Assembly (NCBI GenBank): GCA_040006575.1
Contig: JBDTWS010000015.1
Span: 1 to 37,951, forward strand
Direction of reading: 5' to 3'
Length of the DNA: 37,951 nt
Source: UKL13-2 sp040006575
GTDB lineage: Bacteria > Pseudomonadota > Gammaproteobacteria > Burkholderiales > Usitatibacteraceae
Part shown: in pieces, positions 23,289 to 32,082 of the stretch
Numbering within the stretch: the stretch's first letter is position 1
How the letters are laid out: the number at the start of each line of letters is the position of its first letter
Program-made: the position numbers and the translations under genes
Notes under the pieces: generated by a model
The model's input: only the letters and a program-made list of their open reading frames with translations
Databases searched by the model: none
Told to the model about the DNA's origin: nothing

Positions 23289-24854
23289 TCAGGAGGTGAA
23301 CGCATTCTCATCCTCGTCGCGGAGTTCACCCGCGTTCTCCTCATCCGGCTTTTCCTCCCTCTCCGCTTTTTCTGCCTCGGGATCCGCACCACCGCCACGC
23401 GCCGCGCGATATATCGCCATGGCCTTGAGACGCTGCAGCGCGTGGTCCACCAGCGGTGCAGGATAGTCGCGGCCAATCTTGACGCCACAGGCCAGCTCTT
23501 CCTGCGGCGGCATCAGCCACGGTGAGTGGATGTATTTGTCCGGTACGGCGGCCAGCTCGGGTACATAGCGGCGGATGAACCGTGCGTCCGGATCGTATTG
23601 AAGCGACTGTTTCACCGGATTAAAGACCCGGAAGTACGGCTGGGGATCACAGCCCGTCGAAGCAGCCCATTGCCATCCACCGTTGTTGGCGGCCATGTCG
23701 AAATCGTTGAGTTTTTCGGCGAAATAACTTTCTCCCCAACGATAGTCGATCAGCAAATCCTTGGTCAGGAAACTGCCGACCACCATGCGCAACCGATTGT
23801 GCATGTAGCCGGTCTGGTTAAGTTGCCGCATGGCCGCGTCGATAATGGGAAATCCGGTGCGCGCCTCGCACCAGGCCGCGAATTTGCCCTCGTCGTTTTC
23901 CCACTGGATGGCATTGAAGGCCGGATGAAACGTCGAATCCACCACGCGCGGAAAGTTGTACAGGACATGGAAATAGAATTCCCGCCACACCAGCTCCGTC
24001 AGCCAGGCTTCGGCACCGAGATTTTTCCGGCGCAGTGTTTCGGCATAGGCCGCGGAGGCAAGCTGGCGGATGGAAATGGTGCCGAAACGATTGTGCACCG
24101 ACAGATACGAAACGCCGCGCACGGCCGGGTAATTGCGTGTGACGTTGTAGTCGTCGATGCGATCAAGGAAATCCGCCAGCAGTTTTTTCGCGCCGCGTTC
24201 GCCGGGCTCAATACCCAGCTGCCTCAGATTGGTTTGCTCAAAGCCCATCGACTCGAGTGACGGAACGTCTTCGTCGGCATCGGGCAAAGGCGTCGCCAGG
24301 CTCGATGCGTATCTGCTGATGGGCCATGCCTGCAAATGCGTTTCGGAAACCACATTCATCCATGTCCGCCGAAAGTACGTGAAAACGGTGAACGGCCCGC
24401 CTGCACCTTTTTGCAGTTCGAGTTTATCGAAAATAACCGTGTCCTTGCAGGTGCGGAATGTCGCACCCAGCTCCGACAACGACTGTTCGACACGCGCGTC
24501 CCGCGCCACGGCGGCAGGCTCGTAGTCTTCATTTGCGAATACCCGGGTTGCTTTCAATGTCGCGGCAAGTGCGGGGATAATCTGGTCCGCGCGCCCGTGC
24601 CGCACGATCAGGTCCCCACCCATTTTCCGCAATGCGCCTTTCAACTCAATGAGACTTTCACGGATGAATTGAACACGACGATCCTGCTTCGACGGCAGGG
24701 CATCGAGGATTTCGGTATCGAATACAAAAACACAATGCACCGGGTGCCCTGACGTGAGCGCCAGATAAAGCCCGGTGTTGTCGGTGGATCGCAGGTCACG
24801 GCGAAACCAGAACAGGGAAGATTCGATGGGGGGTTTTTGCTTTTTCAGGGACAT
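23289..24854 (-). CDS. phrB: Class I cyclobutane pyrimidine dimer photolyase
   Basis: A 521-aa flavoprotein that splits UV-induced pyrimidine dimers using blue light. The N-terminal antenna domain begins LFWFRRDLRSTDN. The FAD domain shows WLTELVWREFYFHVLYNFP, GFPIIDAAMRQLNQTGYMHNRLRM, and AANNGGWQWAASTGCDPQPYFRVFNP with the flavin-contacting Asn and the Trp of the electron-transfer chain. ATG 24854 is chosen because the 104-codon upstream extension runs over the divergent yqgE gene; no good ribosome site is seen. After the fold, the last 35 or so residues form an unusual highly acidic tail rich in Glu and Asp. It could equally be called a cryptochrome/photolyase family member. Confidence 0.93.
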   Translation of the reverse strand: MSLKKQKPPIESSLFWFRRDLRSTDNTGLYLALTSGHPVHCVFVFDTEILDALPSKQDRRVQFIRESLIELKGALRKMGGDLIVRHGRADQIIPALAATLKATRVFANEDYEPAAVARDARVEQSLSELGATFRTCKDTVIFDKLELQKGAGGPFTVFTYFRRTWMNVVSETHLQAWPISRYASSLATPLPDADEDVPSLESMGFEQTNLRQLGIEPGERGAKKLLADFLDRIDDYNVTRNYPAVRGVSYLSVHNRFGTISIRQLASAAYAETLRRKNLGAEAWLTELVWREFYFHVLYNFPRVVDSTFHPAFNAIQWENDEGKFAAWCEARTGFPIIDAAMRQLNQTGYMHNRLRMVVGSFLTKDLLIDYRWGESYFAEKLNDFDMAANNGGWQWAASTGCDPQPYFRVFNPVKQSLQYDPDARFIRRYVPELAAVPDKYIHSPWLMPPQEELACGVKIGRDYPAPLVDHALQRLKAMAIYRAARGGGADPEAEKAEREEKPDEENAGELRDEDENAFTS

Positions 24855-24908
24855 GGTCAGGAGGGGATAGGGACAGAACGCGCGCCAACAGGTACAATCC
24901 GAGCGTGA

Positions 24909-25469
24909 ATGGATAGCATCAATCTTACCAATCATTTCCTGATCGCCATGCCCGGCATGGCCGACCCGTATTTTTCCCGCACCCTCACGCTGATTTGCGA
25001 ACACTCCGACAAGGGTGCGATAGGTCTCGTGGTGAATAAACCGATCGACGTGACACTGGGCAACCTGTTCGAGCAGGTCGCCATTCCGCTGAAGGACGAG
25101 GCCTTGATCCTGGAGAATGTTCACTTCGGCGGCCCGGTGCTGGTCGATCGCGGCTTTGTGCTGCACCAGCCGCTGGACGATTGGAGCTCAACACTGAGGA
25201 TCGACGCTGACACGGGACTTACGACGTCGAAAGATATCCTGGAGGCGATTGCCGAGGGCAAGGGTCCGCACCGGATGATGGTGACCCTCGGCTATGCCGG
25301 CTGGGCACCGGGACAGCTTGAAGACGAAATCAGCCGCAACGGCTGGCTCACCGTGCCCGCGCGGCCACGCATGATTTTTGACCTGCCGGCCGAAGAGCGC
25401 CTGGGTGCCGCCATGGCGTTGCTTGGCCTCAACTACGGCAACCTTTCCGACGTGGCCGGCCATGCCTGA
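24909..25469 (+). CDS. yqgE: YqgE/AlgH family protein
   Basis: A 186-aa soluble protein of the widespread YqgE/AlgH (DUF179) family, whose biochemical role is not settled. Motifs: NHFLIAMPGMADPYFSRTL, CEHSDKGAIGLVVNKP, HFGGPV, and ALGYAGW-like VTLGYAGWAPGQLEDEI with NGWL. It opens a run of overlapping genes with ruvX, pyrR, pyrB and pyrC'. Its stop lies 8 bases inside ruvX, and linkage to ruvX is common in proteobacteria. Confidence 0.95.
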   Translation: MDSINLTNHFLIAMPGMADPYFSRTLTLICEHSDKGAIGLVVNKPIDVTLGNLFEQVAIPLKDEALILENVHFGGPVLVDRGFVLHQPLDDWSSTLRIDADTGLTTSKDILEAIAEGKGPHRMMVTLGYAGWAPGQLEDEISRNGWLTVPARPRMIFDLPAEERLGAAMALLGLNYGNLSDVAGHA

Positions 25470-25893
25470 GGAAACGGTGATGGGTTTTGATTTCGGCGAA
25501 AAGCGCATTGGTGTGGCCATCGGCAATACGGTGACTTCGCAAGCGCAGCCGCTGACGACATTGCATGTGGAGTCCAACCGCGATCGCCTCACTGCAGTGG
25601 GCGCACTGGTGGCCGAATGGAAACCGGCCCGATTTGTCATCGGCGAGCCCGCGCACGAAGACGGCCGCCCGCATGAAATCGCCAACCTCGCCCACAAATT
25701 CGGCAACCGCCTGCAGGAAAATTTTCGCCTGCCGGTTGAGTACGTAAATGAGTTCCTGAGCTCCGCCGAAGCCGAAGGCATACTCAACGAACGCGGCATC
25801 CGCGGCCTGGCACAGAAGGCGCATATCGACGCCGTCGCCGCCCAGGTCATCCTGCAAAATTATCTCGATGAGGCACGCCGACATGCAGCTTGA
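25462..25893 (+). CDS. ruvX: RuvX/YqgF, RNase H-fold Holliday junction resolvase-like, rRNA processing
   Basis: A 143-aa RNase H-like protein associated with pre-16S rRNA end processing and possibly junction resolution. GFDFGEKRIGVAIGN carries the first catalytic Asp, and AHIDAVAAQVILQNYL the last. The middle acidic motif, usually DER(L/Y)(S/T), reads NEFLSS here: the Glu is kept but the neighbouring Asp and Arg are Asn and Phe. ATG 25462 overlaps yqgE by 8 bases. The end overlaps the pyrR start. Confidence 0.93.
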   Translation: MPEETVMGFDFGEKRIGVAIGNTVTSQAQPLTTLHVESNRDRLTAVGALVAEWKPARFVIGEPAHEDGRPHEIANLAHKFGNRLQENFRLPVEYVNEFLSSAEAEGILNERGIRGLAQKAHIDAVAAQVILQNYLDEARRHAA

Positions 25894-26389
25894 TGCTGAA
25901 CCGCTGGTCGTGGCACTCGCTGCACAGATCGGCACGTTGCCCGCAGAAACGGTGCTCGTGGGTATACATACGGGAGGCGTGTGGGTGGCCGAGCGCCTGC
26001 ATGCGAGCCTTGGAATGAGCCTGCCGATCGGCAAGCTCGCGGTGACCTTGCATCGCGACGATTTCAGCCGCATTGGCCTGCACCCGCAGAAAAAAGCCAC
26101 CGAGATGCCGTTCGACGTAAACGGGCGCGATATCGTGCTGGTCGATGACGTGCTCAACAGCGGCCGCACGTTGCGTGCGGCGTTGAATGAACTGTTCGAC
26201 TTCGGCCGTCCCGCCAGCGTGAAGCTCGCGGTGCTGGTGGATCGCGGCCGGCGCGAACTGCCGTTTGCGGCCGACTACATCGGCGCGACCATGTCCCTGG
26301 ACGCGGGGCAGGAACTGGTCCTCGCCAACGAACAGGATCACCTGCGCTTCACGTTGCAGGAAAAACATTCCCAGGCAGCATCCCGATGA
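25883..26389 (+). CDS. pyrR: PyrR bifunctional pyrimidine regulator / uracil phosphoribosyltransferase
   Basis: A 168-aa phosphoribosyltransferase. The PRPP-binding loop is DIVLVDDVLNSGRTLRAAL, and VLVGIHTGGVWVAERL is the first active-site loop. ATG 25883 (MQLDAEPLV) matches usual PyrR starts, though ATG 25868 would add five residues. In Firmicutes PyrR is an RNA-binding attenuator. In proteobacteria it sits ahead of pyrB as here, and its regulatory role is less clear. No attenuator hairpin pair was identified, since pyrB overlaps directly (ATGA). Confidence 0.94.
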   Translation: MQLDAEPLVVALAAQIGTLPAETVLVGIHTGGVWVAERLHASLGMSLPIGKLAVTLHRDDFSRIGLHPQKKATEMPFDVNGRDIVLVDDVLNSGRTLRAALNELFDFGRPASVKLAVLVDRGRRELPFAADYIGATMSLDAGQELVLANEQDHLRFTLQEKHSQAASR

Positions 26390-27348
26390 AGCAGGCCATG
26401 ACCCACGATCCGCAGATTTCTCCTGACGGCAAGCTGAAACACCTGCTCACTACCGAAGGCCTGCCGCGCGGCATGATCGAGAGCATCCTTGAAACCGCCG
26501 ACCAGTTCGTCAGCATCGGCGATCGCGAGGTCAAGAAAGTGCCGCTGCTGCGCGGCAAGTCGGTCTTCAATCTTTTCTTCGAAAATTCCACGCGCACCCG
26601 CACCACTTTCGAGATCGCCGCCAAGCGTTTGTCCGCGGATGTGATCAACCTGAACATCAACGCGTCTTCCACCAGCAAGGGCGAGTCGCTGCTCGACACC
26701 ATCGACAACCTGGCCGCCATGAATGCGGACATGTTCGTGGTGCGCCACGCCGAATCGGGTGCCGCGCACCTGATCGCAAAACACGTCAAGCCCGGCATCG
26801 CCGTCATCAACGCGGGTGACGGACGCCATGCGCATCCCACGCAGGGCTTGCTGGACATGTACACCATCCGCCACTACAAGAAATCCTTTCACAACCTGAG
26901 TGTCGCCATCGTCGGCGATGTGCTGCATTCGCGGGTTGCACGCTCGGGCATTCACGCGCTGACCACGCTGGGTTGTCCCGACGTTCGCGTGATCGGTCCG
27001 AAGACGCTGATTCCCACCGATGTGGAGCGCATGGGCGTTTCTGTGTTTCACGACATGCATCGCGGCCTGGAAGGTTGCGACGTGGTGATCATGTTGCGGC
27101 TGCAGAACGAGCGCATGAACGGCGCCCTGCTGCCGTCGGCGCATGAGTTTTTCAAGAGTTATGGCCTAACCTCCGACAAACTCGCGCGTGCCAAGCCGGA
27201 CGCGATCGTGATGCACCCGGGCCCGATGAACCGCGGCGTGGAAATCGATTCGCCTATCGCCGATGGCCGGCAGAGCGTGATATTGCCGCAGGTGACTTTC
27301 GGCATCGCCGTGCGGATGGCGGTGATGGCGACCGTGACCGGAGCATGA
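26386..27348 (+). CDS. pyrB: Aspartate carbamoyltransferase catalytic chain
   Basis: A 320-aa enzyme joining carbamoyl phosphate and aspartate in UMP synthesis. Carbamoyl-phosphate site ENSTRTRTTFE (S68-T69-R70-T71-R72), the loop with ASSTSKGES, H150-PTQ, and HPGPMNRGVE (277-286) are all intact. No pyrI regulatory chain is present. A downstream dihydroorotase-like pyrC' indicates the dodecameric ATCase-pseudo-DHOase class known from Pseudomonas. The start overlaps pyrR by 4 bases. Confidence 0.97.
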   Translation: MKQAMTHDPQISPDGKLKHLLTTEGLPRGMIESILETADQFVSIGDREVKKVPLLRGKSVFNLFFENSTRTRTTFEIAAKRLSADVINLNINASSTSKGESLLDTIDNLAAMNADMFVVRHAESGAAHLIAKHVKPGIAVINAGDGRHAHPTQGLLDMYTIRHYKKSFHNLSVAIVGDVLHSRVARSGIHALTTLGCPDVRVIGPKTLIPTDVERMGVSVFHDMHRGLEGCDVVIMLRLQNERMNGALLPSAHEFFKSYGLTSDKLARAKPDAIVMHPGPMNRGVEIDSPIADGRQSVILPQVTFGIAVRMAVMATVTGA

Positions 27349-27374
27349 GCACAGTGAGCCCAGGTGAGCAATGC

Positions 27375-28661
27375 ATGAAAATTGAAATCAACAACGGTCG
27401 ACTCATTGACGGCGCCGGCAACGTGGATGCGGTGCAGTCCGTGTTCATCGCCGGCGGAAATATCGCGGCGATCGGTGCCGCGCCGGCCGACTGGAAAGCC
27501 GAAAAAATTATCGACGCCAGCGGCAAGGTGGTATGTGCAGGACTGGTCGACCTGTGTGCCCGCCTGCGCGAACCCGGCCTGGAACACAAGGCCACGCTGG
27601 AGAGTGAAATGCTGGCCGCCGTCGCGGGTGGTGTCACCGCACTGGTCGCCCCGCCCGATACCGATCCGGTGCTCGATGAACCGGGCCTGGTGGAAATGCT
27701 GAAGCGCCGCGCCGTCGCGCTCAACCAGGCGCGCGTCTATCCGCTGGGCGCGCTGACGGTGGGACTGCACGGCGGGAAGCTGGCCGAAATGGTCGAGCTC
27801 ACCGAAGCGGGTTGTGTGGGATTTACCAATTGCGACCAGCGCATCGTCGATACGGTCGTGCTGTTCCGCGCCATGCAATATGCGGCCACTTACGATTACG
27901 CTGTATGGCTGCGTCCCGAAGACGCGCACCTTGCGCGCGGCGGGATTGCGCACGATGGTGAAGTTGCATCCCGGCTGGGCCTGGCGGGCATTCCGGTCAG
28001 TGCTGAAACGGTCGCCATCGCCACCATCATCACGTTGATGCGCGACACCGGCGCACGCGTTCACCTCGCGCGCCTGTCGAGCCGGCCGGGCGTGGACCTG
28101 GTGCGCGCGGCAAAGGCGGAGGGCCTGCCGCTTACGTGCGACGTGGGCATCCATCACCTGCTGCTCACCGATCGCGATATCGGGCACTTCGATTCCCAGT
28201 TCCGCTTCGCACCACCGTTGCGCAGTCCGACCGACCGCGATGCGCTATCGCGCGGCGTGATCGACGGTACCATTGATGCGATCTGTTCCGATCACACGCC
28301 GGTGGATGACGACGCCAAGAATGTTCCTTTCGGCGAAGCCGAACCAGGCGCCACCGGGTTGGAGTTGTTGCTGCCGCTGACATTGAAATGGGCAGGGCAT
28401 GCCGGCGTATCCATGCCAAATGCATTGCGAAAAATTACCTCCGCTCCTGCCGAACTCCTGCAGCGCGCGACCGGTATTCACACCGGCCGGCTCATGCCCG
28501 GCGCGCCCGCCGATATCTGTATTTTTGATCCAGCAGCTTTCTGGGCGGTGACGGCGCAGACCTTGCGCAGCCAGGGTAAGAACACGCCCTATCTGCGACG
28601 CGAACTGCAGGGCCGCGTGACGCACACCCTCGTCAATGGCGCCGTGGTGTTCAAGGCCTGA
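27375..28661 (+). CDS. pyrX: PyrC' (PyrX), catalytically inactive dihydroorotase-like ATCase partner
   Basis: A 428-aa amidohydrolase-fold protein related to type I dihydroorotase. The normal D-x-H-x-H-x-R-E-P-G zinc motif is DLCARLREPG here: both metal-binding His are lost (C61, R63). Later parts such as WLRPEDAHL, VHLARLSS and the ICSDHTPVDDDAKNVPFGEAEPGATGLE loop remain. In Pseudomonas such a pseudo-DHOase is required to stabilise ATCase and has no catalysis, which fits linkage to pyrB. A functional dihydroorotase should then be encoded elsewhere. ATG 27375 (MKIEINNGRL) with AGGTGA before it is preferred over ATG 27345, which overlaps pyrB and would add ten residues. Confidence 0.9.
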   Translation: MKIEINNGRLIDGAGNVDAVQSVFIAGGNIAAIGAAPADWKAEKIIDASGKVVCAGLVDLCARLREPGLEHKATLESEMLAAVAGGVTALVAPPDTDPVLDEPGLVEMLKRRAVALNQARVYPLGALTVGLHGGKLAEMVELTEAGCVGFTNCDQRIVDTVVLFRAMQYAATYDYAVWLRPEDAHLARGGIAHDGEVASRLGLAGIPVSAETVAIATIITLMRDTGARVHLARLSSRPGVDLVRAAKAEGLPLTCDVGIHHLLLTDRDIGHFDSQFRFAPPLRSPTDRDALSRGVIDGTIDAICSDHTPVDDDAKNVPFGEAEPGATGLELLLPLTLKWAGHAGVSMPNALRKITSAPAELLQRATGIHTGRLMPGAPADICIFDPAAFWAVTAQTLRSQGKNTPYLRRELQGRVTHTLVNGAVVFKA

Positions 28662-28670
28662 CAGGCAAAT

Positions 28671-30131
28671 CTAGAACGTCAGCACCAGCGCCACCAGCAA
28701 CGCCAGTACCGTCGATCCCAGCCCGCCCAGCAGCAATAGCGGCGGCATGGGAATTTTGCGGTGCATATCCTCAGGCAGCGCATCCATCGTCAGTGTGATG
28801 GCCTTGATCTTGCGCGTGGCTGCGCCTGCCGGCGCATTGGCGGCGTTGGCTTCTGCCGCCTCCACCAGCGCCGGCATCTGCCGCGAGGCGCTAATGAATT
28901 CCTGCAGCTCAGCAGTCTGGCCGGTCATTTCGGCCAGGCGCAACGTCGCCGTCGTCGAATCGAACTGGTTCGAAACAGTGACCGGCCACCGTTCGCGGCC
29001 TTCCCGGTCTTCACCACGTGCCTGTGCGGGCTGTGCGGGGGGCGGGACGCTGCGTGGCGGGAGCGTGGTTCGCGCTTGTGGCGGTGAAGTTGCGGCGGGT
29101 GTTGATACCGCAGGCCGGGGTGCGGTGCTTTCCGCGCCGGAACTCATCGCGGCAATGAGGCGAGTGCCGTCGAGATCCTGTACCGCCAGGGGCTGCGTGG
29201 TAGCGGCTGCTGACGGCGGCGCGGTGGTAGTGGACTGCGCGGGCATTCCCGGCGAGGTGCTGAGTTGCGCCAGGCTCATCGCCGTTCCGCCGGCGCGCGC
29301 ACGAATCACTTCGCGCAACCTGCGCGAAAACGCCTTCATCGATTCAAAGCGATTTTCGGGCGACTTCTCCAATGCCTTGGCAACGATGGCGTCGAGCTCG
29401 GGGTCCAGCTTCGAATTGATGCTGGACGGCGGCTGCGGCGCCACGTGCACGGTCTGGTACATGATCGAACTGATCGTGTCGGATTCAAACGGCGCCATGC
29501 CGGTGAGCGCTTCGTACAGCACCACGCCCAGCGAAAAAATATCCGAACGCGCACTGAGGTTACGTCCCACCACCTGCTCGGGCGACATGTAGCGTGGCGA
29601 TCCCATCACCATCCCGGTCATGGTCTTCACGGCAGACGCGGGCATGCGCGCAATGCCGAAATCGGTGATCTTGGCGACCAGCCCATCCTCGTTTTCCAGC
29701 AGCATGATGTTGGCGGGCTTTACATCGCGGTGAATGATGTCGCGGCTGTGCGCGAAGGCCAGGCCTTCCGCCGCCTGCGAAACCAGGTCCAGCGCCACAT
29801 CCACCGGCAATGCAGTGCCGGCCTTCAGCAAGTCTTTCAGCTCGCAGCCGTTGATGAACTCCATCGCCATGTACGCCATATTGTCGGTCTTGCCGACGTC
29901 GTAGATGGTGACGATATTGGGATGATTGAGTTTGCCCGCCGCCTTGATTTCCTGCTTGAAGCGCGCCTCGTACTGCTCCATTTCTTCCGGTGACAGCATC
30001 AGGTTGATGGTCTTGATGGCGACCACGCGGTCGATGTCGGGGTCCACCGCTTCATAGACGACACCCATCGCCCCGCGGCCGATAACGCGCAGGATCTTGT
30101 AGCGGCCCAGTGTCTGCAGCGACTCAGGCAT
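28671..30131 (-). CDS. Tail-anchored PknB-type serine/threonine protein kinase
   Basis: A 486-aa kinase. The catalytic domain is at about residues 10-275: glycine loop IGRGAMGVVYEA, K40 in VAIK, E61, the catalytic loop H134-RDVKPAN, DFG (157-159), and GSPRYMSPEQ. All active residues are present. A Pro/Ala/Thr-rich linker follows (about 290-375), then a small conserved-looking segment and a C-terminal membrane helix (IPMPPLLLLGGLGSTVLALL and onward, about 461-486). There is no PASTA or other sensor domain outside the membrane. It starts 56 bases after the cyclase-TonB gene on the same strand, so the two are probably cotranscribed, and the kinase may phosphorylate or receive signals from that protein. 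Confidence 0.92.
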   Translation of the reverse strand: MPESLQTLGRYKILRVIGRGAMGVVYEAVDPDIDRVVAIKTINLMLSPEEMEQYEARFKQEIKAAGKLNHPNIVTIYDVGKTDNMAYMAMEFINGCELKDLLKAGTALPVDVALDLVSQAAEGLAFAHSRDIIHRDVKPANIMLLENEDGLVAKITDFGIARMPASAVKTMTGMVMGSPRYMSPEQVVGRNLSARSDIFSLGVVLYEALTGMAPFESDTISSIMYQTVHVAPQPPSSINSKLDPELDAIVAKALEKSPENRFESMKAFSRRLREVIRARAGGTAMSLAQLSTSPGMPAQSTTTAPPSAAATTQPLAVQDLDGTRLIAAMSSGAESTAPRPAVSTPAATSPPQARTTLPPRSVPPPAQPAQARGEDREGRERWPVTVSNQFDSTTATLRLAEMTGQTAELQEFISASRQMPALVEAAEANAANAPAGAATRKIKAITLTMDALPEDMHRKIPMPPLLLLGGLGSTVLALLVALVLTF

Positions 30132-30187
30132 GTGCGCGCACCTTGCGAAATAACGTTGCCGGAATGATGACGAGGTTCATGAAGGCA

Positions 30188-31963
30188 TCAGGGTTTGAAT
30201 GAGAGTTCGATTTCCTGCGTACGGCCGGGTGCACCCGGATTGTATTTCCACTGTTGTACTGTCATGCGGGTTTCACGGCCGAACGCCGAGATCGGGCGCG
30301 ACTCCAGGATGGCGACATCGCTGACATTGCCGTTGGCGTCAATCGTGACCCTGGCCCTGACGTAGCCCGAGGGAATACTCTGCCGCACTGCTTCCAGCGG
30401 ATACGCGGGCTCGGTGCGGCTGAGGCGAATGACGCGGGTATCGACCACCGGCACCGGCGGTGGCACCGGGGCTGGCGTGGGCGCGACGACTTCCGGTTTA
30501 GGCGCTTCGACCGGGGATTGAAATGCGGGGACCACGGGCGGTGCATTGCGGGATGGATTGCGCGATGGAGGATCGGGTCTTGCGGGCCTGTCGCTTTTTT
30601 CGATGCGTTCGTTTTTTGCGGGGCGGTCGTTCTTATCATTGCGCGAATCTTTTGCTTTGTCGGCCGCTGCAGCGGCCGCATTTGCTTCGTTCGCGGCAGA
30701 AGGCGCGGGACGTTCGGGTGTTTTCACCGGAGGCACGACGACCGGTGCTGTCGATGGCGCAGGGGATTTGGTGGGGGAAGCGGAAACAGCCGGCGGCGGC
30801 GCGGATTGTGGCGCAGGGTGTGATGGTGTTGCCTTCGTTTCCGGCGCTGTCTTCATCGCTACCGGCGGCGGTACTGTCTTCGCTGCAACGGGCGCAGGTA
30901 CAACGGGCACCGCAGCCGGTGGTGGCGCAGATGCCGGTGCAATTACTGGTGCAGATGCCGGTGGCGTCTCCGTTGGCGCTAGCGCAACCTGCGCAGGCGC
31001 CGCCGCGATTGCCGCTGCATCAACGGGCGAATACGAGAGCTGCATCTTGCGATACACCAGCAGCGCCGCCAGCACCACCGCGATGATCACCAGCATGGTT
31101 GCGGTCGTCGCGACCTTGTTGCGGTCTTCGAGGAAATCAATGAGCGCGCCTGGATGCGCATTGCCGGCACCTTCGGCGGCGGCAGCCTCGGGCCACGGCG
31201 CAGCACTCGCTGCGGGTACGGCATGGAGTGCGGCGGCCATGCTGGGGTCGACGGTGTTTGGCCCCGTTCGTGAATGCCTTCCGCTATTCAACGCCGGCGC
31301 GGCAGGATGGTGGGTCACCGAGGGTGTGTGCTGCGCGCCAGGCGATTTCCCAACTCTTGCGGCAGCGCGTTCGGCAACACCGCGCTGCGCCTGCCGGAAA
31401 GCGGCCGGCGATTTGCCGATCATGTAGACATCGTGCGATCGCACCTGCTTGTCGGTATGCACGCCCAGGTATTGGAACAGCGTCGCGTAGTGATCCGACA
31501 TGCGCGACATCACTTCATACACCGCGTGCGAAGCGGTCAGTTGTCCCGGGTCTGCGAATCCCATGATGCGTTCGGCCACGTTGATGCCGTCACCGATGAT
31601 GTTGGGGTGCCCACCCGCGCCGGTCGCCAGCTTGACCGGGCCCAGGTTGATGCCGATGCGTATCGCCCCGCTGTCCATGCTGCCCGAGGGGCTGCCCGAA
31701 CTGTCGCGGTTGATGGCGTCGTGCATGTACATCGCGACGAACAGCGCATCCTCGGGGTCGCCCAGGAAACCCATGGCCACACCATCGCCAGTGTCGAGGA
31801 TGATGCGATCGGCGACGGCGATATCGGCGATGGCTTCGAGCAGCACACGGTTGAAGTCTTCCTTGAGCGACATCTGCTCGGCGACCGACTTGCGCGAGTA
31901 GCCGACGAGATCGACGGCGACCACGCTCAGGACCAGCGTTCGGTTGGGGGAATCAGCCGCCAT
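30188..31963 (-). CDS. Class III nucleotide cyclase domain fused to TonB C-terminal domain
   Basis: A 591-aa protein read from ATG 31963; an upstream GTG at 32092 would add a 43-aa Pro-rich leader made by 12-bp DNA repeats. Residues about 10-185 are a class III cyclase domain: metal Asp D18 (AVDLVGYS) and D60 (DTGDG), and transition-state pair N128 and R132 (GINVAERIM). The substrate-selecting Lys is Leu57, and the matching Asp is absent, so ATP or GTP use is uncertain. One membrane helix lies at about 284-305. A very long Pro/Ala-rich stretch with a Lys/Asp/Arg block follows. Residues about 506-591 (RTEPAYPLEAVRQSIPSGYV, WKYNPGAPG) are a TonB C-terminal domain. This places the cyclase in the cytoplasm and TonB in the periplasm. 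Followed by the Ser/Thr kinase. Confidence 0.85.
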   Translation of the reverse strand: MAADSPNRTLVLSVVAVDLVGYSRKSVAEQMSLKEDFNRVLLEAIADIAVADRIILDTGDGVAMGFLGDPEDALFVAMYMHDAINRDSSGSPSGSMDSGAIRIGINLGPVKLATGAGGHPNIIGDGINVAERIMGFADPGQLTASHAVYEVMSRMSDHYATLFQYLGVHTDKQVRSHDVYMIGKSPAAFRQAQRGVAERAAARVGKSPGAQHTPSVTHHPAAPALNSGRHSRTGPNTVDPSMAAALHAVPAASAAPWPEAAAAEGAGNAHPGALIDFLEDRNKVATTATMLVIIAVVLAALLVYRKMQLSYSPVDAAAIAAAPAQVALAPTETPPASAPVIAPASAPPPAAVPVVPAPVAAKTVPPPVAMKTAPETKATPSHPAPQSAPPPAVSASPTKSPAPSTAPVVVPPVKTPERPAPSAANEANAAAAAADKAKDSRNDKNDRPAKNERIEKSDRPARPDPPSRNPSRNAPPVVPAFQSPVEAPKPEVVAPTPAPVPPPVPVVDTRVIRLSRTEPAYPLEAVRQSIPSGYVRARVTIDANGNVSDVAILESRPISAFGRETRMTVQQWKYNPGAPGRTQEIELSFKP

Positions 31964-31998
31964 GTCCAGCAGGCGTGTTGGGCGAAGGGAGGGACGAA

Positions 31999-32082
31999 AT
32001 GCGGGAGAAGATGCGGGAGGAGTTGCGAGGTGAGTTGCAGGAGAAAATGCGGGAGGAAATACAGGTGGCGATGCAGCGTGAG
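31999..32082. repeat. Seven degenerate 12-bp tandem repeats
   Basis: Seven 12-base units of the form ATGCGGGAGRAR, the first two and the fifth nearly identical. They lie just upstream of the chosen cyclase start. On the minus strand they encode the Pro/Ser/Phe-rich leader of the long form. On the plus strand they form a 36-codon ORF (31999-32109) with GGAGG 6 bases before its ATG, encoding a charged heptad-like helix (MREKMREELRGELQEKMREE). Which reading, if any, is used is unknown. Confidence 0.8.
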
